NCBI GenBank assembly: GCA_050946255.1
Contig: JBMNUL010000001.1
Coordinates: forward strand, 1 to 53,700
DNA from: JBMNUL01 sp050946255
GTDB lineage: Bacteria; Actinomycetota; Coriobacteriia; Coriobacteriales; CADBOM01
Reading direction: 5' to 3'
Length of the DNA stretch: 53,700 nt
Position numbers and translations under genes: made by a program
Shown: positions 1-8,095 of the stretch, one piece after another
Position numbering within the stretch: the first letter of the stretch is position 1
Layout of the letters: each line of letters starts with the position of its first letter
The notes under the pieces: model-generated
Databases searched by the model: none
What the model was told of the DNA's origin: nothing
The model's input: only the letters and a program-made list of their open reading frames with translations

Positions 1-453
1 TACCCGACCTACGACATGTTGATGGAGGCCAGCGAGGAGGAAATCGCTCAAGTAGAGGGAGTGGGCCCGGTCATCGCCTCGAGCCTCGTGAGATTTTTGC
101 ACCTTGATGCCAACAGGAAACTTGTAGAGGAGCTGCGCGCATGTGGTGTGAAGCTGGAAGCAGACCAGATGTACCCCACGAAACCCCAGACTCTCGAAGG
201 GCTGACGTTCGTCCTCACTGGAACGCTCGACGGCCTTTCCAGAAACGAGGCCCAGGACATGCTCAAGGAATTCGGGGCCAAGACCGCCGGGTCCGTCTCC
301 AAGAAGACCAGCTATGTCATCGCCGGGGACAACGCTGGATCGAAGCTCACGAAGGCGCAGGAGCTTGGCATCCCGATTCTCGACCAGGCCGCATTGGAGA
401 AGATTCTAGAGACAGGCACTGTCGACGGTATTGAAATCCCCGGTCAGGAATAG
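1..453 (+). CDS. ligA: NAD-dependent DNA ligase LigA, C-terminal part (5' truncated by window edge)
   Basis: The reading frame is open from the first base, so only the last ~150 residues are present. They contain the end of the helix-hairpin-helix domain (EGVGPVIASSL) followed by a BRCT domain (LEGLTFVLTGTL ... GAKTAGSVSKKTSYVIAGD ... KAQELGIPILDQ), the normal C-terminal order of bacterial LigA. LigA seals nicks with NAD+ during replication and repair; the catalytic adenylation domain lies outside the window. The stop codon falls inside the first unit of a 28-nt tandem repeat. Identification is secure from domain order; the BRCT domain alone could occur in other proteins, but the HhH-BRCT pairing and the ending are typical of LigA. 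Confidence 0.93.
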   Translation, partial: YPTYDMLMEASEEEIAQVEGVGPVIASSLVRFLHLDANRKLVEELRACGVKLEADQMYPTKPQTLEGLTFVLTGTLDGLSRNEAQDMLKEFGAKTAGSVSKKTSYVIAGDNAGSKLTKAQELGIPILDQAALEKILETGTVDGIEIPGQE

Positions 454-540
454 GCCCTGTTTCATTTCGGTTTGGGAATAGGTCTCGTTCCATTTCGGTT
501 TGAGTTGGATTGGGAACAGACCTCGCCCCAGTTCGAATCG
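447..540. repeat. 28-nt degenerate tandem repeat covering the ligA stop codon
   Basis: Two abutting 28-nt units (447-474 and 475-502) match at 24 of 28 positions; both begin GGAATAGG and end CATTTCGGTTTG. A third, more diverged unit lies at 513-540. The first unit includes the last ligA codon and its TAG stop. Confidence 0.75.
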
Positions 541-625
541 TGCGAATCTCAGGTCAATGAAGCATGCCCGGGGGCTGATCTGTCCCCGCTAGGGAAATAT
601 GCGTAGCCCGATAGAACCCGGCTTG

Positions 626-1495
626 CTAAATCCTGGGCGAGAACTTTGCCCTCATCGCGTCATATCCACGTGACACGACTTCTTCGAAGCCTTCTCCCAG
701 AGCCTGCTTCATGTAGCCGAGTTCCTGCTTGGCGGCGTCTGCGTGGAGCACATCCCCGGCACCTGCGTCGCTTCCAGACGCAATCGTCCCGCCCATAGCG
801 GCCACCTCGGCAACAGCCTTCATCTGCATGTCGGCAATGCGCTTCAAAACGTCATCTGGATAATGCCCCGTTCCAATCAAATTGCAGATTGGAGCGAAGG
901 TCGGCACCCAAATGGTGTCGGATTCCGCCAACACCTTGCGGGATTCTTCATCGGAGAAATACCCGTGCTCGACGGAGTCAACTCCTGCCTCCACTGCGTC
1001 CTGTACGGCACGTGCCCCATTGACGTGCGCCATGACGGCCAGCCCCTTGCTGTGGGCGTAACCGATCATCTGCTCCACCAGGTCTCTCGGAAGGGAGTGG
1101 CCTGTGATCTTGCCGAATTCGTTGAAGTCCATGATTCCCGAGAGCATCACCTTGACGTAATCCCCGCCAGCATCGGAGATCTCGTCCACCATGGCCTTGA
1201 AGTCGTCGATTGTCTCGAATGCGCGGCCGATGAACGACCCGTAATTTCCCTTCTGGTGTATAGGGAAGACCGGTGACGCGTAGGCTATCCCATATTCTGG
1301 AGCAATGCTGCGGGCGAGCCATCCAGCACCGAACTTGTCCCCGCCTTCTCGGAGGTAGACAGTGCCGATTTCCGCATATTTCGACAGGGTATTGCGGATG
1401 AAATCCTCGTCCGGCTTTGGCTTGTGTCGCCCGATTGCCTCTTTCCAGTTGATTCCATCGAGCACCATATGCACATGACAATCGTGAATTTCCAT
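626..1495 (-). CDS. metal-dependent amidohydrolase (imidazolonepropionase-like family)
   Basis: A predicted cytoplasmic TIM-barrel hydrolase of 289 residues. The amidohydrolase metal ligands are all visible: H7-x-H9 (HCHVHM), a lysine likely to be carboxylated (K115 in DYVKVM), H157 (MAHVNG), H177 (SVEHGY) and D243 (SGSDAG). The substrate cannot be read from sequence; relatives cleave cyclic amides, dipeptides or similar C-N bonds. The start at 1495 has a GGGAG Shine-Dalgarno sequence 5 nt upstream; an ATG 18 nt further upstream lacks one. It stands alone, divergent from the N-acetyltransferase gene, and is leftward like the methyltransferase that follows on the other side. The family call is confident; the function within the family is not. 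Confidence 0.85.
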   Translation of the reverse strand: MEIHDCHVHMVLDGINWKEAIGRHKPKPDEDFIRNTLSKYAEIGTVYLREGGDKFGAGWLARSIAPEYGIAYASPVFPIHQKGNYGSFIGRAFETIDDFKAMVDEISDAGGDYVKVMLSGIMDFNEFGKITGHSLPRDLVEQMIGYAHSKGLAVMAHVNGARAVQDAVEAGVDSVEHGYFSDEESRKVLAESDTIWVPTFAPICNLIGTGHYPDDVLKRIADMQMKAVAEVAAMGGTIASGSDAGAGDVLHADAAKQELGYMKQALGEGFEEVVSRGYDAMRAKFSPRI

Positions 1496-1650
1496 GAGGA
1501 CTCCCAGTTCCATTGACCCGCAATACAGGCAATCTAGGTTTGGTTTCGAACAATTTCTCCAAATAGAGGTTAGTCTGTTTCATGGAGTATACTCACTCAA
1601 TATTGTGAAATGTCCGGCGGAGGCACCGCTGGAAAAGCAAAGGAAGACAG

Positions 1651-2418
1651 TTGGACGATTTCGAGTTCGTAGATGGGTACCTCGACCGCATCGAGCTCCC
1701 CCTTATCCCGTCTGTAGACGCGGACAGCCTCATGCTCTTGCAGACCAACCATCTACGCCATGTTCCCTACGAGAATCTGGATATCCTTGAGGGGGACGTT
1801 CCCCTGAATCTTGACGTCGACTATCTGTGGGACAAGATCGTCCGAAGGAAGCGCGGTGGGATTTGCTACGAGCAGAACATCTTGTTCGCTGCGGTGCTCG
1901 AGAAGCTCGGTTTCAAGGTGAGGCGCATGGCGGCGCACGACCCGCTTCTTGGCGCTAACGAGTTCGACCACATGTTCCTCCTGGTTGACTTCCCGATGCT
2001 GGAGGAGACCTGGGTCAGCGACGTGGGGTTCGAGGACAACTTCTTCGCCCCGATAAAGTTCAGGTCGGACACCTGGCAGTCGGATCTTCGCGACATGCTC
2101 AAAGTGGACTCGATGGGTCATGGCGTTTACGACCTTGTCCGGAGGAATTCAATCGGCGACGAAGATGCGCTCTACGAGTTCAACCTCTCCCAGCACTCGG
2201 ATGCCGACTACAAGCCGAGATGCGACTACTTTGCGACCGACCCCAGGTCTCCTTTGAAACGCGGCCCGGTGATCTCCATCGACGCGCCGGGCGGAAGGAA
2301 GCACCTCACACGAGACAAGTTCCGCCATTTCATCGATGGGGAGGAGTTCTCAGTGGACGTTCGCAACCAAGAGCACTTCGATCTGCTTTTGCGTGACGAG
2401 TTTGGTTTGGAGCGCTGA
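1651..2418 (+). CDS. arylamine N-acetyltransferase (NAT) family protein
   Basis: A 255-residue protein of the NAT fold, which transfers acetyl from acetyl-CoA to arylamines or hydrazines through a Cys-His-Asp triad. The triad is visible: C72 in RGGICYEQN, H107 in EFDHMFLLVDF and D124 in WVSDVGFED. Length fits the family (~255-290). The start is TTG with AGGAAG six nucleotides upstream. The gene is monocistronic between leftward genes; its stop at 2418 is 28 nt from the stop of the convergent methyltransferase. Physiological substrate is unknown: gut Coriobacteriia meet many aromatic amines, so xenobiotic or aromatic amine acetylation is plausible, but that is inference. Confidence 0.9.
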   Translation: MDDFEFVDGYLDRIELPLIPSVDADSLMLLQTNHLRHVPYENLDILEGDVPLNLDVDYLWDKIVRRKRGGICYEQNILFAAVLEKLGFKVRRMAAHDPLLGANEFDHMFLLVDFPMLEETWVSDVGFEDNFFAPIKFRSDTWQSDLRDMLKVDSMGHGVYDLVRRNSIGDEDALYEFNLSQHSDADYKPRCDYFATDPRSPLKRGPVISIDAPGGRKHLTRDKFRHFIDGEEFSVDVRNQEHFDLLLRDEFGLER

Positions 2419-2446
2419 TCGCTCTGAGCTTGCGCAGGCTTCAAGG

Positions 2447-3436
2447 CTAGGCTGGCATCTGGATTCCCCTGTGCTCCAGAACCTTCTGGATCATAACGCC
2501 GTACTTCTGCATGGTGGCCGGATCGTCCATGCTGCCCAGGAAGAACCCGAAGAAGCCGTAAGCCTTCCCATACTTGCCATACTCGTCGAAGCACCTGTCG
2601 ACCTCGGCCGATATGCGCTCCGGAGTAGTGTCCGGCATTCCAGGGGCGCCGTTGGAGTCGAAGCCGCCGATGACTGAAAGCTCGTCGCCATATTTCTCGA
2701 TGATCGAGCAGATGTCGTTTGAAGGTTGTGCGGCTTGCCATGCGACCGCTCCCTCGTCGATGAAATCCGGGATGATATCGGTGCAATATCCACAGCAGTG
2801 AATCTGTGGAATCATTCCCAATTCGCGGGCTGCGTCATTTATCTTCTTGTGCGCAGGCTTGATCTGCTGCCTGTAGAGCTCCGGTGACATGAACAGGACC
2901 TTGCCGGTGGCCACGTCGTCGTAGTGCACGACCGAGTCGGGCTGCACGTATTTCACCACATGCTCGAGAAGGCGGATTTTGTAGTCTGCGATTGCCATCA
3001 TCAAATCGGCGGAGGCTTCGGGCTCTTCGAACATCGCAACTAGAGCCCCCTCGAATCCCAGCAGATGCGAGAATCTCAGGAAAACGGAGTTCCAGGTGTG
3101 GTATTCCACTACCTTCTCGTCGGGGTTGTTGTCTCCCATCTGGGTATCTATCATCTTCTGCCAGTCGAAGGCATCGAGGTCTGGGAACTTCACGACATCC
3201 TCCCAATCGCATACGTCATCGAGAAGGATGATGGAAGGGTCTAGCGCCGGTTGCCCGCCTGCAGAGGCTGTTGGGATCCAGTTGCATCCGAATCCATCGA
3301 ACCCACCCTCTAAAGGTCCATTCTCAAAAAATTCATGCTGCCCTCCCAAGATGATGCCATCAGTCAAGAGGAAAGGAACATAGTCTGTGTTCTCATGGTT
3401 CAGCAGTGCAATGTAGTTCTCCTTGGCGTTCATCAT
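2447..3436 (-). CDS. UroD-fold methyltransferase (MtaA/MtbA-like), putative corrinoid-dependent
   Basis: About 330 residues of the uroporphyrinogen-decarboxylase superfamily. The sequence has the pattern of the methylcobamide:CoM methyltransferase branch rather than haem-pathway HemE: YVPFLLTDG near the N-terminus, HYDD at 171-174, SPELYRQQIKP, and H213-x-C215-G (QIHCCGYC), where MtaA/MtbA enzymes bind catalytic zinc. No haem genes and no corrinoid-binding protein lie nearby, so methyl donor and acceptor are unknown. Two ATGs (3436, 3433) follow a GGGGG motif 8 nt upstream of the first. An 8-bp inverted repeat about 80 bp upstream may be its operator. It differs from the three paralogues at 18.6-22.3 kb by keeping the HxC site. 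Confidence 0.8.
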   Translation of the reverse strand: MMNAKENYIALLNHENTDYVPFLLTDGIILGGQHEFFENGPLEGGFDGFGCNWIPTASAGGQPALDPSIILLDDVCDWEDVVKFPDLDAFDWQKMIDTQMGDNNPDEKVVEYHTWNSVFLRFSHLLGFEGALVAMFEEPEASADLMMAIADYKIRLLEHVVKYVQPDSVVHYDDVATGKVLFMSPELYRQQIKPAHKKINDAARELGMIPQIHCCGYCTDIIPDFIDEGAVAWQAAQPSNDICSIIEKYGDELSVIGGFDSNGAPGMPDTTPERISAEVDRCFDEYGKYGKAYGFFGFFLGSMDDPATMQKYGVMIQKVLEHRGIQMPA

Positions 3437-3517
3437 GATGGTTACCCCCTTACCCTTTGCGCATGTATACGCAAGGCAAGTCCGCAGTTTCCACAGTAAA
3501 AGCGCATCCGAAAAGCT

Positions 3518-3542
3518 CAATGTTAGTCAACGATTAACATTG
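3518..3542. promoter_or_regulatory. inverted repeat CAATGTTA-N9-TAACATTG, candidate operator
   Basis: A perfect 8-bp palindrome with a 9-nt spacer, 82 bp upstream of the leftward methyltransferase start at 3436. On the minus strand a TTGACT hexamer overlaps its centre. Size and spacing resemble a binding site for a dimeric regulator. No cognate regulator gene is adjacent. Confidence 0.45.
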
Positions 3543-3821
3543 AAAGCGTTAAGGAATAGGATAACAGTTCCACCGCCGGGCGAATGCGGAACTCTGGCAT
3601 TTTGAGGAAATTGCAGAAAACCAAGTCGAATTTGTAGAAAACGTTTATCGGCCTAGCGCCACAACCGTGCGGGGACCTGTTTGAACTGCCCGATGCCGCC
3701 CATGACCTGGCTGCATTGCGCCACTATTGGGGGGTCTGGTGGATCTAAATGGTCTTGCCACGTCTTTGGACACCTCGTGGCACAATCTCGTGTTAATCAC
3801 GGCCTTTGGCAAATCTCGGTT
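3543..3821. other. intergenic stretch with no recognised gene
   Basis: Convergent with yhhQ on one side. The translations are short and lack ribosome-binding sites and family motifs. No clear terminator hairpin or repeat was found. Confidence 0.5.
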
Positions 3822-4580
3822 CTAATCGAGCTGAGACTGAGCCTTCTGCCCGTTGGGTGATGACATGAGGTCGGTGCTGTTCTCGAGCGCGGAAGGATCG
3901 CCGTTCTTGTGCTCGACTGGCTCGGCATGGCGTGTCATCAGGTAGAAGAATGGCGTGTCCAGAGCCGCGATTATCAGCTTCACTACATACTGGCCAACCA
4001 TCATGGCGAACAATTGTGGAACCATAGAAGCATCGAACAGCCAGCCCATCCCAACTCCGAAACCTATTCCGATGAAGAAGAAGGTGTCGATGATCTGGGA
4101 TGTCATTGTGGAGGCATTGTTCCAAATCCAGCGCTTCCCCTCGGAACCGCCATTCCCGATGATGCGGTTGCGAATCTTGTGGAAGATGAACACGTCCCAA
4201 GACTGGGACAGGAGGTATGCTGTCATGCTGGCTATCACGAAGGCAACATTCTGCCCGAGCAGCATCTCATAGGCAGCTTGCATGTCGGAGCTCGTTGCGG
4301 GGAGGAACTGCGTGATCACGATCAGGGTTGTGGATATGATCTGGCAGATGAACCCGCACAGCACGACGGTCTGTGACTCTTTTCGTCCCCAGATCTCGCC
4401 AATCACGTCCGTCATCAGGAAGGTGATGGCATAGCAGAGCACGGCTCCTGGAACAGATATCGTGCTCCCGAAAAGCGGGATTCCCGTTTGCACTGTCTTT
4501 GCGGTGATTACGTTGGAAGTTACAAGCACCACGGAGAACACCATGGCGCAAAGCATGAGGTTACGGTTGGTTTTCTTCAT
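3822..4580 (-). CDS. yhhQ: queuosine precursor transporter, YhhQ/QPTR family
   Basis: An integral membrane protein of 252 residues with about six hydrophobic segments, belonging to the COG1738/DUF165 family that imports preQ0, preQ1 or queuine. Family signatures visible are TSNVITAKTV near the N-terminus, PGAVLCYAITFLMTDVIGEIWG, and SQSWDVFIFHKIR with a following RWIWNNASTMTSQIIDT. The ATG at 4580 has AAGGA 8 nt upstream; that Shine-Dalgarno forms the 3' edge of a likely preQ1-I aptamer (4590-4623), so translation is probably repressed by preQ1. queF lies just upstream on the same strand, which supports a role in 7-deazaguanine supply. The C-terminal tail is hydrophilic (HKNGDPSALEN...). Confidence 0.92.
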   Translation of the reverse strand: MKKTNRNLMLCAMVFSVVLVTSNVITAKTVQTGIPLFGSTISVPGAVLCYAITFLMTDVIGEIWGRKESQTVVLCGFICQIISTTLIVITQFLPATSSDMQAAYEMLLGQNVAFVIASMTAYLLSQSWDVFIFHKIRNRIIGNGGSEGKRWIWNNASTMTSQIIDTFFFIGIGFGVGMGWLFDASMVPQLFAMMVGQYVVKLIIAALDTPFFYLMTRHAEPVEHKNGDPSALENSTDLMSSPNGQKAQSQLD

Positions 4581-4589
4581 TGAATATGT

Positions 4590-4623
4590 CCTTAGTCTTT
4601 TTAGGTTGGATGTCGCGACAACC
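4590..4623 (-). promoter_or_regulatory. candidate preQ1-I (type 2-like) riboswitch controlling yhhQ translation
   Basis: On the minus strand a 5-bp stem GGTTG/CAACC encloses the loop TCGCGACATC and is followed by the A-rich tail TAAAAAGACTAAGG. The size (34 nt) and layout match the Thermoanaerobacter tengcongensis preQ1-I aptamer as I recall it: loop start UCGC, a C at the preQ1-recognising position 15 just before the 3' stem, and AAGG at the 3' end, which here is the yhhQ Shine-Dalgarno. Differences: loop positions 10-11 and tail positions 27-30 do not match exactly, so the G11-C30-type pair would need a one-base shift. A separate hairpin, TCCCGC-N5-GCGGGA, abuts the 5' side (4624-4640). The family context (YhhQ) makes the call more likely. 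Confidence 0.6.
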
Positions 4624-4718
4624 TCCCGCAAACGGCGGGAACGTTTAGTTGGCCTCGGGCTTTCGTCGCTTCGGTTGCAGGCAGCCGAATGCAGGCGCGA
4701 ACCCGAAGCCCAAGTACT

Positions 4719-5204
4719 CTATTTGTTTGTGTCCGAAAGCTGCTCGAACATTCTCTTCTCGGCTATCTCCTGATAGCCGTAGCGAGGATTGGCCCAGTTG
4801 GCGAACGGGTAAATCGAAATGCCTCCTCTCGGGTAGAAAAGTCCGCGCACCTCGATGTACTTAGGGCTCATCAGCATCACCAGGTCCTTCATGATGATGT
4901 TGGTGACATCCTCGTGGAAATCCCCATGATTCCTGAACGAGAAAAGATAGAGCTTGAGCGATTTGCTCTCCACCATCCTCTTGTCGGGTATGTAGTTGAT
5001 GTAGAGGGTGGCAAAATCGGGCTGCCCCGTTATAGGGCACAGGGTCGTGAACTCGGGGCACTTGAATGTGACCATGTAATCGTGGTCGGGATGCTTGTTC
5101 TCGAAGGTCTCCAGCACCGATGGGTCATAGTCTGTGCTGTAGACTGTCTTGCCCCCGCCAAGAAGCGTGAGTTCCTCATTCTTGCGGCTTGAATTGTCTA
5201 GCAT
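4719..5204 (-). CDS. queF: NADPH-dependent 7-cyano-7-deazaguanine (preQ0) reductase QueF
   Basis: Reduces the nitrile of preQ0 to the amine preQ1 in queuosine biosynthesis. The 161-residue protein is the short, unimodular (Bacillus-type) QueF. The active-site cysteine C56 lies in CPEFTTLCPITGQPDFA with D63 after it, and the NADPH-binding QueF motif is ESKSLKLYLFSF (79-90) followed by RNHGDFHED. The start at 5204 is preferred because GGAGG stands 5 nt upstream and the length then matches the family; an ATG 27 nt further upstream has no good ribosome-binding site. It lies between thpR (61 nt upstream) and yhhQ on the same strand. No queC, queD or queE is in the window, so preQ0 may come from elsewhere or from uptake. 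Confidence 0.95.
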   Translation of the reverse strand: MLDNSSRKNEELTLLGGGKTVYSTDYDPSVLETFENKHPDHDYMVTFKCPEFTTLCPITGQPDFATLYINYIPDKRMVESKSLKLYLFSFRNHGDFHEDVTNIIMKDLVMLMSPKYIEVRGLFYPRGGISIYPFANWANPRYGYQEIAEKRMFEQLSDTNK

Positions 5205-5264
5205 ACGGTCCTCCAGGTTCTTCTGCGCCATGCCCGGTCCAAGGGTGGCTCGCCCAGAGACAGA

Positions 5265-5819
5265 CTATAACTCGCAATCACCTTGCAAGGTGCATCTTTG
5301 CTGCGGAAGATAGGCTAGCGCGCCGTCCACGCGAGTCGACTGGAAGAGGGTCACGACATCGAAAGTTGCAGAGGGAGAATCGATTTGCCGTGCTTTTTCC
5401 AATATGTCCCTGTGGGCCCTCGTGTCAACTTTGCGGGCCAACGTCACATGTGGTTTTATCGGCTTGGGATCGAAGGAAATCTCGTTTTCCGACAGTGCCC
5501 TTCGCACGGAGTTTCCGATGTTTGTGATTGTTCCGTTGTCGTCTATACGCGCCACCAAGATGCCGTTCGAGGGCTTTCCGAACCTGCCGAGGCCCAGCAA
5601 GGAGGCACTTGTGGGGGAAAGGCCGATGCAAGCCTTCCTCACGATTTCCGCCACATTCGTCACCTTTTCGTCTGGGGTTTCCCCGATGTAGGCGAGTGTG
5701 ACGTGGTAAAGCGATGGGTCCACGAACCTTCCATCTATTTGCCTTTGCAGATCAGAGGAAAGATCGGCGAGAATTTTCCTGAGCTCTTCTGGTAGCTCCA
5801 TTGCCACGTACAGTCTCAC
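5265..5819 (-). CDS. thpR: RNA 2',3'-cyclic phosphodiesterase (2'-5' RNA ligase family)
   Basis: A 2H-phosphoesterase of 184 residues with both catalytic HxT motifs: H39-V-T41 (YHVTLAYIG) and H124-V-T126 (KPHVTLARK), the spacing expected of the ThpR/LigT family, which opens 2',3'-cyclic phosphates on RNA. The start is GTG at 5819 (reading MRLYVAMELPEEL), with AGGAGGGG six nucleotides upstream; an upstream ATG adds 26 residues that are not part of the fold. First gene of a leftward group with queF and yhhQ. Whether it acts on tRNA fragments or another RNA is unknown. Confidence 0.88.
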   Translation of the reverse strand: MRLYVAMELPEELRKILADLSSDLQRQIDGRFVDPSLYHVTLAYIGETPDEKVTNVAEIVRKACIGLSPTSASLLGLGRFGKPSNGILVARIDDNGTITNIGNSVRRALSENEISFDPKPIKPHVTLARKVDTRAHRDILEKARQIDSPSATFDVVTLFQSTRVDGALAYLPQQRCTLQGDCEL

Positions 5820-6222
5820 TTTGCACCCCTCCTGGGAAGGCGGTTTGAAAAAGTCGGCACGGCATGCTTGCGACTGGCAAGGCAGGCCATTTGCCAATCA
5901 TTGTGCGGAATTTGTGCCGCAGACCATCATCCGCGCCCGAAAGCCCACGGCAGCGCATGGGGCAGTTGTCAAGCGCGGTATACTACGTTCTTGATATTAG
6001 CTCACCCCGGCTGGTCTTGTGCAGGTGCGCACATTGCGAGGAGCATTAATATGTGTGCCCGTACTCGGGATGCTTTCGGTCGGACTTGTGCCGATATGTG
6101 CATTGCGAGCGCTTTTGGTCTCGCGTTCTCTTGGGGCATTTGCCGGGGTCGCTCTCATTTGGTTTCAAGACGCCTTGCGGGTCCTTTTGGATCATGCGGC
6201 ATGTTGCAGATTCGGAGTTTTT
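5820..6222. other. divergent intergenic region and long glmS leader
   Basis: 403 nt between thpR and glmS, which point away from each other. An in-frame extension of glmS upstream of MCGIVGY is open but lacks a ribosome-binding site and family similarity, so it is treated as leader. A possible -10 element TATACT lies at 5979-5984 without a clear -35. The short sequence CATTGCGAG occurs twice. I do not see a glmS ribozyme core. Confidence 0.4.
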
Positions 6223-8064
6223 ATGTGCGGTATCGTCGGATACACCGGAACCAAACAGGCCAAGGACATCCTTCTCACCGGTTTGAAGAGGATGGAATAC
6301 AGGGGTTACGATTCGGCGGGAATGGCGATCCAAACTCCCGATGGCCTCGATGTGGAACGTCGGCTGGGCAAGGTTTCCGAGCTGGATAACCTCGTTGAGA
6401 ATATGGACATCGAGGGAACTTGTGGAATCGCCCACACCCGCTGGGCGACTCATGGCAAGCCGAGCGAGGCGAACGCGCATCCACAGGTCTCTTGCCATGG
6501 GGACATAGCCGTGGTCCACAACGGGATCATCGAGAATTTCGCGATACTGCGTGAACAGCTCATCGCTGCCGGGCACACCTTCGAGAGCGAGACCGACACC
6601 GAGGTCATTGCACATCTCGTGGAAGATGCATATCACGAGGAACACGATTTGATGAAGGCCCTCATCTACACATGCTCGAAGCTTGCCGGAGCATATGCCC
6701 TCGCAGTGGTCTGCGAGCAGGAGCCTGGCGTAATAGCCGTTGCCCGCAAGGATTCTCCGGTTGTCGTCGGCAAGGGCAAGGACGGTGCGCTCGTGGCTAG
6801 CGATATCGTCGTGCTCATCGATGAGACCCGAGACGTTGTGGTCATGGACAATGACACGTTTGCCAAGCTCAGCTGCACGGACGGAGTGCCGCAGATCGAG
6901 TTCATGGACATCGATGGCAGGAAGATCGAGCAGAAGACGATTCACGTGGATTGGGACATCTCGGCAGCTGAGAAGGGCGGGTATCCCGACTTCATGCTCA
7001 AGGAGATCTTCGAGGAGCCCAGAACCGTGAGGGATACTCTGGCGGGCCGTCTCGTCAACGGGAGGCTGCAGTTCGACGAGCTCAACCTCAACTACGAAGA
7101 GCTGATCGCAATCGACCGTGTGTACATTATCGCGTGTGGCACGAGCTATCATGCGGGTCTCATCGCCAAGAACCTAATAGAGCGGTGGAGCCGCATTCCC
7201 TGCGAAGTCGAGGTTGCCAGCGAGTTCCGCTACAGGGACCCGATCATCACTCCATCCACACTTGTGGTGGCAGTGTCTCAATCTGGTGAGACGGCGGACA
7301 CGCTTGCCGCGATCAGAGACGCCAGGATAAAGGGCGCGAAGGTCTTCGGAATCACCAACGTCGTGGGAAGCCAGATTGCAACGGAGAGCGACGGCGTGAT
7401 CTACATCAAGGCCAACAAGGAGATTTCCGTTGCAGCCACCAAGAGCTTCATCGGGCAGATTACCGCCCTCACGCTGTTGGCGATGCTACTGGGTCAGATT
7501 CGCGGCAGGCTCACCCCGAGCCAGATAAGGATGCTCTTCAGGGAGCTGGCGGATACAGCGGGACAGATCGAGACGATTCTCTCCGACACAAAGGTGATCG
7601 ATGAGGCGGCGAAGGCATGCAAGGATGCGTCCAGCGCGCTTTTCATCGGACGCGGTCTGGGTTCCACTATTTGCTACGAGGGGGCGCTCAAGCTCAAGGA
7701 GATCAGCTACTTGCACGCCGAGGCCTACCCTGCAGGCGAGATGAAGCACGGCCCAATCGCTCTTCTCGAGGAAGGTTTCCCGGTTATAGCCGTTGCGACG
7801 AACAGCCCCACATACGACAAGGTCGTCTCCAACATTCAGGAATGCAAGGCCCGCGGTGCGACTATTGTCGCCATTGCCACAGCTGGTGACGAGGAGATCA
7901 AGAAGAATGCCGACTATGTGATCTACATCCCGAAGGTACGTGACTGCTTCAGCGCGATCACCGCCAGCGTGCCACTGCAGCTTTTCGCCAGATCGGTTGC
8001 AATTGCTCGCGGCTGTGACGTTGACCAACCTCGCAACCTGGCGAAGTCGGTAACAGTGGAATAA
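6223..8064 (+). CDS. glmS: glutamine--fructose-6-phosphate aminotransferase (isomerizing) GlmS
   Basis: Makes glucosamine-6-phosphate from fructose-6-phosphate and glutamine, the entry step to UDP-GlcNAc and peptidoglycan. The 613-residue protein starts MCGIVGYTG, whose Cys2 becomes the N-terminal nucleophile of the glutaminase domain (to about residue 240; RMEYRGYDSAG, HTRWATHG). Two SIS sugar-isomerase domains follow (CGTSYHAG, VSQSGETADT; then GRGLGSTICYEGALKLKEISY and AEAYPAGEMKHGPIAL), and it ends DQPRNLAKSVTVE as GlmS does. The start is set by Cys2 and by GGAG 5 nt upstream. It opens a rightward cell-envelope cluster; acpS begins 31 nt after its stop. Confidence 0.97.
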   Translation: MCGIVGYTGTKQAKDILLTGLKRMEYRGYDSAGMAIQTPDGLDVERRLGKVSELDNLVENMDIEGTCGIAHTRWATHGKPSEANAHPQVSCHGDIAVVHNGIIENFAILREQLIAAGHTFESETDTEVIAHLVEDAYHEEHDLMKALIYTCSKLAGAYALAVVCEQEPGVIAVARKDSPVVVGKGKDGALVASDIVVLIDETRDVVVMDNDTFAKLSCTDGVPQIEFMDIDGRKIEQKTIHVDWDISAAEKGGYPDFMLKEIFEEPRTVRDTLAGRLVNGRLQFDELNLNYEELIAIDRVYIIACGTSYHAGLIAKNLIERWSRIPCEVEVASEFRYRDPIITPSTLVVAVSQSGETADTLAAIRDARIKGAKVFGITNVVGSQIATESDGVIYIKANKEISVAATKSFIGQITALTLLAMLLGQIRGRLTPSQIRMLFRELADTAGQIETILSDTKVIDEAAKACKDASSALFIGRGLGSTICYEGALKLKEISYLHAEAYPAGEMKHGPIALLEEGFPVIAVATNSPTYDKVVSNIQECKARGATIVAIATAGDEEIKKNADYVIYIPKVRDCFSAITASVPLQLFARSVAIARGCDVDQPRNLAKSVTVE

Positions 8065-8095
8065 TCGATGATGTGGAACCTTGCGAGGAGATAGA

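Noticed and set aside
2447..3436. Haem-pathway uroporphyrinogen decarboxylase HemE
   Set aside because: Carries an HxC zinc motif typical of methyltransferases and no haem genes are nearby.
5205..5264. preQ1 riboswitch upstream of queF
   Set aside because: Only 60 nt, with no C-containing loop plus A-rich tail; the aptamer candidate is before yhhQ instead.
6019..6222. N-terminal extension of GlmS by 68 residues
   Set aside because: GlmS needs Cys2 at its N-terminus for glutaminase activity, and the upstream part is not similar to any family segment.
5820..6222. glmS ribozyme
   Set aside because: I could not find the conserved catalytic core sequence.
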